Source of the DNA: Candidatus Zixiibacteriota bacterium
GTDB lineage: Bacteria; Zixibacteria; MSB-5A5; GN15; PGXB01
Assembly: GCA_030591405.1 (NCBI GenBank)
Contig: JAUVBC010000168.1
Span: forward strand, 1-5,664
Length of the DNA stretch: 5,664 bases
Direction: 5' to 3'
Shown: piece by piece, positions 1 to 4,842 of the stretch
How positions within the stretch are numbered: the stretch's first letter is position 1
How the letters are laid out: the number at the start of each line of letters is the position of its first letter
Notes under the pieces: model-generated
What the model saw: only the letters and a program-made list of their open reading frames with translations
What the model was told of the DNA's origin: nothing
Database searches by the model: none
Made by a program: the position numbers and the translations under genes

Positions 1-123
1 AATTTACAGTTGAAAAAGGGTGAGCCATTAGAAATCAGTTTCTTGCTTTTTGCCGGTGATCCAAAGACAATGCCGCCCCGGTTTTTTGTCGATCAAAATC
101 AAATAGTTACCGCCGGACAATAG
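1..123 (+). CDS. C-terminal fragment of an unrecognised protein
   Basis: The first frame is open from base 1 and ends at a TAG at 121-123, giving the last 40 residues of a protein whose start lies outside the window. The fragment begins N-L-Q-L-K-K-G-E and ends V-T-A-G-Q. Alternating hydrophobic and polar residues and a Phe-Phe-Val-Asp turn suggest the closing strands of a beta-rich domain, possibly of an extracytoplasmic protein, but no family is recognised. It converges on the minus-strand SGNH hydrolase gene with only five bases between the two stop codons, so there is no room for a terminator outside coding sequence. That this is a real coding tail rests on the open frame, its plausible amino-acid composition and the tidy fit against the neighbour. 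Confidence 0.55.
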   Translation, partial: NLQLKKGEPLEISFLLFAGDPKTMPPRFFVDQNQIVTAGQ

Positions 124-128
124 ATCAG

Positions 129-1649
129 CTATAATCGAAATTCTGATTTGAAGATCTTCAATATCTCTTCGGCAATAATGTAATGCCCCTTAAAAGTCGG
201 GTGGCAGTGGTCGATAAACAGTTGCTCGCCGCCCTGATCCCTGAATATTGCCGGAAGATCTATCGCCGTAACATTCTCATATTCCGATAGCTGGTCTATC
301 TGTTGCAGGTAAGCATTTTTTATTCGTAGTGAAAAATAATCATACTGCAAGGCCGAATCAAGATAGGCAAAGGCAGTCTGTGATGAGTCTTTTAGAATTT
401 CGATACCTTTGCCCGATTGTGATATCAGATTAACTCCAATATTATAAAGATATGGTACACCGGCAGCTGACATTATAAGACTGCTGTCTTCTTTATGTTC
501 ACTTAGATACAAGGCGCGGGCTGCTCTAAAACTATAATCAGCCTCAAAGTACAAACCACTTTTCCAGAATGAGACCCCCATGTTGTTATATAGCAGATGA
601 TTTTTTTCATCTTTAAGAAGCTTGTTTGAATAATACTCGATCGCTTTTTCGTTCGGCATTGAATCATTATAGGCTGAGCCGAGAACATGCTCTGCAAAAA
701 AATCACCGGTTCCAAATATCTTTGTAAACTCGTTTTTGTCCACACAGTACAATAAGTCTCTTCCAATAATATTTGACATCTGTTCCGGGAAAATCAGTTC
801 CCCATCCCCACCAGTCAGATGAGTGAAAACCTTAAACTGCAAACCGGCCGGCCAGATGAGCGGAACCGGCGGCTTCAGGATGATTAGCGAGCAATCTATC
901 TCCCGGCACAACTCGGCGATATCGGATAGGTTTTCACCATACTGCTCTGCCGGAACTCTGATCTGCAACGGTCGGTCTGATTCGACCGACTGGTCAGTCC
1001 CGGTTTGAGTAGTAATAATATTTTTAATAATCCGATAAAAAGCAAAAGTCGAAAGGAAGCGGCGAGGTGTTTTTAGAAGCTGCCTCGCCATAATCTCGCG
1101 ATCGGTGTAATATCCGGAGATCGAGGCATCATTATTGCCGCAGTACAAAATAATAATATCAGGTTCCAACGCACGGCCTTTTAGTTCCAGATATTTTCTT
1201 ATCTGTTCGCTGGTATATCCTGAAACGGCTCCGTTGATTATTTCGAAATTCCGCTTTCCGAGATACTCATTTCTGAGCATATATTTTAAGATAGAATCGA
1301 AAGCATGGTCGCGTGTTTCCAGACCGAGTCCGACCGGCGAGGAATCTCCAAGTATGAGGACACGAATTGTTTCGGCCCGTTTCTCTTTTGGAATCTCTCC
1401 ACCAAGAATACCATCGGAGTTGGTCTGAATAAGTTTGTTGGCCAGATTCGGCAAAAAGCGCCATAACAAGTCAGGGTCCGACTGGTGCCAGTCAAAATAT
1501 GAGCTAAAAAATTCGGTCTGCCAGCCGCGATCTTTATTACTGTTATCCTGAAATTTTACAAGTGATGTTTCAAAAAACCGTGCTGTTACTTCCAATAGGG
1601 TAACAAACATCAGAAAAACCAAAATCGAGAATAAAACTTTTTTTGTCAT
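129..1649 (-). CDS. Membrane-anchored SGNH/GDSL hydrolase-family protein with TPR-like insertion
   Basis: 506 residues. A hydrophobic segment at about residues 4-22 is a signal anchor, so the enzyme should face the periplasm. Residues 60-80 (D-P-D-L-L-W-R-F-L-P-N, then T-N-S-D-G) match the lead-in common in membrane-linked SGNH proteins. The catalytic blocks are visible: block I G-D-S-S at 101-104 (Ser103 nucleophile), block II ending at Gly144, block III G-N-N-D at 171-174 (oxyanion Asn173), and block V D-H-C-H at 480-483 (Asp480, His483). Family members are esterases, lipases or O-acetyl transferases/esterases acting on lipids or polysaccharides; the substrate here cannot be told. Unusually, about 300 residues separate blocks III and V, and roughly 333-440 look like helical TPR repeats (N-N-M-G-V-S-F-W-K-S-G-L-Y-F-E-A pattern). 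The ATG at 1649 is chosen because the signal anchor follows directly; no strong ribosome binding site is seen. The gene is monocistronic as far as visible, divergent from the secreted-protein pair. Confidence 0.9.
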   Translation of the reverse strand: MTKKVLFSILVFLMFVTLLEVTARFFETSLVKFQDNSNKDRGWQTEFFSSYFDWHQSDPDLLWRFLPNLANKLIQTNSDGILGGEIPKEKRAETIRVLILGDSSPVGLGLETRDHAFDSILKYMLRNEYLGKRNFEIINGAVSGYTSEQIRKYLELKGRALEPDIIILYCGNNDASISGYYTDREIMARQLLKTPRRFLSTFAFYRIIKNIITTQTGTDQSVESDRPLQIRVPAEQYGENLSDIAELCREIDCSLIILKPPVPLIWPAGLQFKVFTHLTGGDGELIFPEQMSNIIGRDLLYCVDKNEFTKIFGTGDFFAEHVLGSAYNDSMPNEKAIEYYSNKLLKDEKNHLLYNNMGVSFWKSGLYFEADYSFRAARALYLSEHKEDSSLIMSAAGVPYLYNIGVNLISQSGKGIEILKDSSQTAFAYLDSALQYDYFSLRIKNAYLQQIDQLSEYENVTAIDLPAIFRDQGGEQLFIDHCHPTFKGHYIIAEEILKIFKSEFRL

Positions 1650-1680
1650 AACGCTAATTTATCAAAATTAAATTTCAGCC

Positions 1681-1702
1681 ACAAACAATTAATTTGTTTT
1701 GT
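1681..1702. repeat. Imperfect AT-rich dyad in the divergent intergenic region
   Basis: The self-complementary core AATTAATT (1687-1694) is flanked by arms ACAAAC (1681-1686) and GTTT-t-GT (1696-1702) that pair with single-base bulges at 1695 and 1700. It could be an operator for a repressor acting on either divergent gene. Such AT-rich dyads arise easily by chance in a region of this composition, and no second copy was seen. Confidence 0.2.
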
Positions 1703-1808
1703 GTAAAGATAAAATGGCAAAGATTTTCCGAATTTGGGAAGGAATTAACTATTCTGTTGTAATATAAATAACTAAAATGATTATGTTTTATTTATTATTA
1801 GCCAAATC

Positions 1809-1813
1809 GGGGA
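1809..1813 (+). promoter_or_regulatory. Candidate ribosome binding site deciding the start at 1820
   Basis: GGGGA at 1809-1813 lies six bases before the ATG at 1820, but directly abuts the in-frame ATG at 1814, which would leave no spacer. If the site is used, translation starts at 1820 and the protein begins M-R-I-E-F rather than M-S-M-R-I-E-F. The match to a Shine-Dalgarno sequence is only partial. Confidence 0.4.
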
Positions 1814-1819
1814 ATGAGT

Positions 1820-2419
1820 ATGAGAATAGAATTTGGAATATCTTGGCAGCTAATAACGGCGGCAATGATATTGCTATTTGTAAATGCATATTCAACACAG
1901 CCTGAGTTGCCAACTCGTAATATGGAGATTGAATATAAAATTATCGCAAAACCTGAAAAACTGGGTGACCTTCTGTGCGTAACATGGAGCTTTGTATTAC
2001 ATAAAGAGAATGATACAATTTGGCAAAGATTTCTTGATGAACGTTACAGTGAGGTTATTGCTCGAGTACAATTTGTTGTCGAACCTCAGCAGGAATTAAT
2101 ATTTGGCGATTCGGTATGGTGGGCGGGAATAAAATATGATACTACCTATTCACGAACCGTGACATATAAGATAATTTCGGAATCACGTCTGGTTTGTTAT
2201 CCCAAAATAGAAATGTGCAAGGAGATGTATAATGACAGCCGAGATAATAGAATGCCACCAAATACAGAGAAACCAACTGTTATTTTAATTGACGGTTGGG
2301 ATAAATCGAATAAGCCGAATACAGATCGCAAAAAAGGTTTTGTTGTTGATGGTGACGATACCGTTTTCTATGAGAGTGGCCCCGGAATCCCTGAATATCA
2401 ATTGAAAATTGGTAAATAA
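1820..2419 (+). CDS. Small secreted beta-rich protein, first of a paralogous pair
   Basis: 199 residues from the ATG at 1820 (201 from the in-frame ATG at 1814). A hydrophobic stretch at about residues 8-24 ending in V-N-A-Y-S is a Sec signal peptide with a plausible signal peptidase I site after Ala24; there is no lipobox cysteine. The mature part is strand-rich: I-E-Y-K-I-I-A-K-P-E-K-L-G at about 37-49, a Cys-Val-Thr-Trp-Ser-Phe strand near 53-58, A-R-V-Q-F near 81-85 and T-V-T-Y-K-I-I near 113-119, followed by a more polar tail. It aligns over most of its length with the next gene, including this strand order and a Cys after the T-Y-K strand (Cys126 here, Cys113 there). No domain family is recognised, so the function is unknown; an extracytoplasmic immunoglobulin-like fold is only a guess. 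It lies 19 bases ahead of its paralog, presumably in one transcript. Lower G+C than the genes to the right. Confidence 0.8.
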   Translation: MRIEFGISWQLITAAMILLFVNAYSTQPELPTRNMEIEYKIIAKPEKLGDLLCVTWSFVLHKENDTIWQRFLDERYSEVIARVQFVVEPQQELIFGDSVWWAGIKYDTTYSRTVTYKIISESRLVCYPKIEMCKEMYNDSRDNRMPPNTEKPTVILIDGWDKSNKPNTDRKKGFVVDGDDTVFYESGPGIPEYQLKIGK

Positions 2420-2428
2420 GAAATAGTT

Positions 2429-2432
2429 GAGA
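2429..2432 (+). promoter_or_regulatory. Candidate ribosome binding site deciding the start at 2439
   Basis: GAGA at 2429-2432 sits six bases before the ATG at 2439. The same frame is open from a TTG at 2427, but that start would overlap this site and would add four residues (M-R-Q-E) before a normal signal peptide that already starts M-K-Q at 2439. The ATG is therefore preferred. Confidence 0.4.
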
Positions 2433-2438
2433 CAAGAA

Positions 2439-3086
2439 ATGAAACAAATTTTATTTTTAATTTTAATAGCGGCAATCTTGCTATTGGCCGGGTTATCTTT
2501 TGGATCTGGCATTACTATCTCAGAGAAAAATATTGACTATTCGTATCAAATTGAGCCCGAACCTGAATTAGGCAAAGAATTTACCGTTACGGTATCTTTT
2601 TCATTCAATGAGAAAACGCAATATATTGATAATGACAATGCTGGTGCAACAGCAAGAATAGTGGTTTTTTGGGCTCAGGAGTATATTTCAGGAGATACAT
2701 TGATTACCGGGAAATTAGACATGGGGGAAACTTATACTCTTTCTGCCACTTATAAGGTAATTAGAAGCGGCACTTGCTATATAAACCTAAATGTAATTAC
2801 TATTGGTGAGGCTGATCCTAACGGGCAGGAACTTAAGAATTCCTACACAAATACATCTTTGTTTTGCGAAGAGTACTATATAAAACCTGAAAATCTCAAG
2901 GAAAACACATTAGTTCTTGATTCAAGTACAGGACTGAAAATAACATCCCAAGCCGGTATGGATTCTGAAGATATTCCAAAACCTTCAATATCAATATCCC
3001 CATTTATTATTTCAGATTCTATATTGAAAGAAATAGGTCCACGACCAGTTATCGTTGACAGCGTCAGCGACGCGGAAGAAAAATAA
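2439..3086 (+). CDS. Small secreted beta-rich protein, second of a paralogous pair
   Basis: 215 residues from the ATG at 2439. Residues 3-22 are strongly hydrophobic after M-K-Q, ending A-G-L-S-F-G-S-G: a Sec signal peptide without a lipobox cysteine, so the product is likely periplasmic or released. The mature protein resembles its upstream neighbour: N-I-D-Y-S-Y-Q-I-E-P-E-P-E-L-G-K at 31-46 corresponds to N-M-E-I-E-Y-K-I-I-A-K-P-E-K-L-G; then F-T-V-T-V-S-F-S-F (48-56), A-R-I-V-V-F-W (72-78), S-G-D-T-L-I-T-G-K (84-92) and S-A-T-Y-K-V-I (102-108) follow in the same order. The tail (about 160-215) is Ser/Pro/Asp-rich, acidic, and differs from the first copy. Cysteines at 113 and 143 could form a disulfide in an oxidising compartment. 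No known family is recognised and no enzyme motif is seen. An 86-bp gap follows before the sirtuin gene, so this pair is probably a separate unit. Confidence 0.82.
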   Translation: MKQILFLILIAAILLLAGLSFGSGITISEKNIDYSYQIEPEPELGKEFTVTVSFSFNEKTQYIDNDNAGATARIVVFWAQEYISGDTLITGKLDMGETYTLSATYKVIRSGTCYINLNVITIGEADPNGQELKNSYTNTSLFCEEYYIKPENLKENTLVLDSSTGLKITSQAGMDSEDIPKPSISISPFIISDSILKEIGPRPVIVDSVSDAEEK

Positions 3087-3117
3087 CATCTCTCCAGAAT
3101 AAACCTTCAAAGCAATC

Positions 3118-3129
3118 AATTTATAAATT
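3118..3129. repeat. 12-bp perfect palindrome upstream of the sirtuin gene
   Basis: AATTTATAAATT at 3118-3129 reads identically on both strands and includes a TATAAA -10-like hexamer. Its position, about 45 bases ahead of the sirtuin start codon, would suit an operator overlapping a promoter. The AT-only composition makes a chance origin quite possible. Confidence 0.3.
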
Positions 3130-3146
3130 CCTGTTTCCTCTAAGGC

Positions 3147-3156
3147 CGAAATTTCG
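3147..3156. repeat. 10-bp perfect palindrome upstream of the sirtuin gene
   Basis: CGAAATTTCG at 3147-3156 is fully self-complementary and lies 16 bases before the sirtuin ATG. Its centre is 28 bases from the centre of the palindrome at 3118-3129. The two share an AT core but not their ends, so they are not clearly copies of one operator. Confidence 0.25.
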
Positions 3157-3172
3157 TATCTTATCCGGCAGT

Positions 3173-3925
3173 ATGATAAAATTTCCGGATGATTTCAAAG
3201 GTATTCTCAAGAATGCCAAAAAGGTGGCGATTTTAACCGGTGCCGGTATATCGGCCGAATCGGGGGTGCCGACGTTCAGGGGCGAAGGCGGAATTTGGAA
3301 TAAATTCAAACCTGAAGAATTAGCGACGGTTGATGCCTTCATGAGTAACCCGAAACTTGTCTGGGAATGGTATCTCTGGCGGCGGCAGATAATGAGCGAG
3401 GTCGGACCGAATCCGGCTCATCATGCACTGGTTGAGATGGAAAGTCTATATGACGATTTCTCTCTGATCACCCAGAATGTTGATGGCCTCCACAGAATGG
3501 CCGGTTCAAAAAATATCTACGAAGTTCATGGTAATATCTCACTAAACAAATGCCTCGATTGTTCCCGGCCGTATGAGGGTGAGATAAATATTGACGACGG
3601 CGAATTGCCGTTTTGTCAATGCGGCGGGAAAATACGCCCGGATGTTGTCTGGTTTGGCGAGATGCTTCCGGCCGATGTTATAAATAGGGCCTTTGCCGCT
3701 TCGGAACGGGCTGAGCTGTTTTTCTCGATTGGAACTTCAGCATTGGTTCATCCGGCGTCGTCGCTACCGGTAACGGCCAAACAAAACGGGGCATATCTGG
3801 TTGAGGTCAATCTTGACCCGACCCCGCTATCAGATTACGCCGACTATGCGATTCATGGTCTGGCCGGTGAGATAATGCCGGAGATCGTTGAACAAATTAT
3901 AGAATTGAGAGAAGATTCTAAGTGA
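3173..3925 (+). CDS. cobB: Sir2-family NAD-dependent protein deacylase (CobB type)
   Basis: 250 residues, normal for a bacterial sirtuin. It removes acyl groups from protein lysines using NAD+, releasing nicotinamide and O-acyl-ADP-ribose in the cytoplasm. Hallmarks: the NAD-binding segment G-A-G-I-S-A-E-S-G-V-P-T-F-R-G at 23-37, Q-N-V-D-G-L-H at 101-107, the catalytic His119 in E-V-H-G, four zinc cysteines (127, 130, 148, 150; C-x2-C then the tight C-x-C), F-G-E at 161-163, G-T-S at 187-189 and Asn213 in E-V-N. Tyr67 and Arg70 in W-Y-L-W-R-R form the Y-x-x-R pair that in class III sirtuins (E. coli CobB, SIRT5) binds acidic acyl groups, so desuccinylation or demalonylation is predicted besides deacetylation. 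The ATG at 3173 leaves the usual short lead before the NAD motif, but no good ribosome binding site precedes it. Its stop overlaps the radical SAM start by four bases (GTGA). Confidence 0.95.
   Translation: MIKFPDDFKGILKNAKKVAILTGAGISAESGVPTFRGEGGIWNKFKPEELATVDAFMSNPKLVWEWYLWRRQIMSEVGPNPAHHALVEMESLYDDFSLITQNVDGLHRMAGSKNIYEVHGNISLNKCLDCSRPYEGEINIDDGELPFCQCGGKIRPDVVWFGEMLPADVINRAFAASERAELFFSIGTSALVHPASSLPVTAKQNGAYLVEVNLDPTPLSDYADYAIHGLAGEIMPEIVEQIIELREDSK
3907..3914 (+). promoter_or_regulatory. Ribosome binding site for the GTG start at 3922
   Basis: The purine run GAGAGAAG at 3907-3914 lies inside the 3' end of the sirtuin gene, seven bases before the GTG at 3922. It supports this non-ATG start, which shares the sequence GTGA with the sirtuin stop codon and so implies translational coupling. 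Confidence 0.55.
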
Positions 3926-4842
3926 GCAATCGAAACAAAGTCACCCCGGACAAAATTATTGAAATCGGTGAGATGTTATATAATTCGATGTCCGATTGCC
4001 AGCTTTGCCCGATGGAGTGCCGGGTGAATCGTCTCGAAGGTGAATTAGGCGAGTGCCATTCCGGCGCAAAAGCGTCTATCGCCAGCTTTAATCTGCATTT
4101 TGGTGAGGAGCCGCCGATATCATTGGGCGGAGGTTCCGGGACGATATTTTTGTCAAACTGTTCACTTTCCTGTAAATATTGCCAGAACTACCCGATCTCT
4201 CAGTTTGGCAATGGCTCTGTGGTTTCTGACGACGAACTGGCCAAAATGATGCTGAATCTTCAAGAGCGCGGAGCGGAGAATATCAATTTTGTGACTCCGG
4301 ATCATATGATTCCAATGATTCTCAAAGCGTTGGGACGGGCCAAACTTGACGGACTTGATCTTCCGATTGTATATAATTGTTCCGGGTATGCAAAAGTTGA
4401 GGTTTTAAGCTTATTAAATGGTATAATAGATGTGTATCTTGTGGATATGCGATATAATGATGATAAGATCGCCAAAAAATATTCAGGTTGTGAAAATTAT
4501 GTGGCGACAAACCGATCAGCTATAAATGAGATGTTTAATCAAGTCGGGAGCTTAAAATTTAATGAAAATGGCCGGGCCGAATCAGGTATAATAGTCAGGC
4601 ATCTGGTTTTGCCGGGTTTACTTTCCGGCTCTGATGGGATATTTAATTTTCTGGCCAACGATGTTTCAGATGAGATATATGTTTCACTGATGAGTCAGTA
4701 TTTTCCGGCCTATAAGGCGATTGATGACAAAATTATTAACAGGCGTTTGAGCACCGAAGAATTTCAACAGGCAACAGATGCCTTTTATGATGCAGGCTTA
4801 AAAAATGGATATATTCAAAATTACAGTTATGAATCGGTTTAG
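3922..4842 (+). CDS. Radical SAM protein, COG1313 (PflX-like) family
   Basis: 306 residues, about the usual length for this family, which is often annotated as a putative pyruvate formate-lyase activating enzyme although its substrate is not established. The radical SAM cluster motif C-S-L-S-C-K-Y-C at 80-87 (Cys80, 84, 87) binds a [4Fe-4S] cluster that cleaves S-adenosylmethionine. An N-terminal cysteine set typical of the family precedes it: C-Q-L-C-P-M-E-C-R-V-N-R at 26-37 plus Cys45 in G-E-C-H, possibly an extra metal site. Further signatures are N-F-V-T-P at 122-126, Y-N-C-S-G-Y at 151-156, R-H-L-V-L-P-G at 226-232 and S-L-M-S-Q-Y-F-P-A-Y-K-A at 255-266. The gene starts with GTG in a four-base overlap with the sirtuin gene and overlaps the lipoprotein start by 14 bases. 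A direct role in pyruvate formate-lyase activation is doubtful: no formate-lyase gene is nearby, and the extra N-terminal cysteines set this group apart from PflA. Confidence 0.92.
   Translation: MSNRNKVTPDKIIEIGEMLYNSMSDCQLCPMECRVNRLEGELGECHSGAKASIASFNLHFGEEPPISLGGGSGTIFLSNCSLSCKYCQNYPISQFGNGSVVSDDELAKMMLNLQERGAENINFVTPDHMIPMILKALGRAKLDGLDLPIVYNCSGYAKVEVLSLLNGIIDVYLVDMRYNDDKIAKKYSGCENYVATNRSAINEMFNQVGSLKFNENGRAESGIIVRHLVLPGLLSGSDGIFNFLANDVSDEIYVSLMSQYFPAYKAIDDKIINRRLSTEEFQQATDAFYDAGLKNGYIQNYSYESV

Larger units (their letters stand above)
1650..1819. promoter_or_regulatory. Divergent AT-rich intergenic region
   Basis: This gap separates the start of the minus-strand hydrolase gene from the start of the plus-strand secreted-protein pair, so it should carry promoters for both directions. 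It is very AT-rich. On the minus strand, TTGTGG (1684-1679) and TAAATT (1661-1656) are 17 bases apart, a weak sigma-70-like match that would put transcription start at or next to the ATG (leaderless). On the plus strand several -10-like strings occur (for example TATAAA at 1763-1768), but none has a matching -35 at normal spacing. The regulatory role follows from gene orientation; the exact promoter positions are not resolved. Confidence 0.45.
3087..3172 (+). promoter_or_regulatory. Likely promoter region of the sirtuin-radical SAM-lipoprotein run
   Basis: The 86-bp gap between the second secreted-protein gene and the sirtuin gene is the only space ahead of three overlapping genes, so it probably holds their promoter. 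It contains two perfect palindromes (3118-3129 and 3147-3156). A TATAAA lies at 3122-3127 without a good -35. A weak pair TTTCCT (3134-3139) and TATCTT (3157-3162), 17 bases apart, would start transcription near 3169, almost at the ATG. No rho-independent terminator for the upstream pair is seen, so read-through is also possible. Confidence 0.35.

Noticed and set aside
123..134. 12-base string GATCAGCTATAA repeated at 4514-4525
   Set aside because: The copies lie in unrelated contexts, the first spanning two gene ends and the second inside the radical SAM gene, with no extended similarity; chance is likely.
503..766. Minus-strand open frame of 87 codons overlapping the hydrolase gene in another frame
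   Set aside because: The hydrolase frame continues intact to block V through this segment, so there is no frameshift and no separate gene.
1135..1428. Plus-strand open frame of 97 codons opposite the hydrolase gene
   Set aside because: It overlaps the conserved SGNH blocks I-III on the other strand, and its protein resembles no family; a shadow.
1715..1726. 12-base string TGGCAAAGATTT repeated at 2021-2032
   Set aside because: One copy is intergenic and the other is coding, with no symmetry and no further matches; best explained by chance in AT-rich DNA.
1650..1819. Small RNA or riboswitch in the divergent intergenic region
   Set aside because: Only weak AT pairing is present, with no stable GC stem, conserved aptamer core or terminator.
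3061..3073. GCGTC-AGC-GACGC hairpin at the end of the second secreted-protein gene, as a terminator
   Set aside because: The stem is only 5 bp with a 3-base loop, lies inside the coding sequence before the stop, and is followed by an A-rich rather than a T-rich run.
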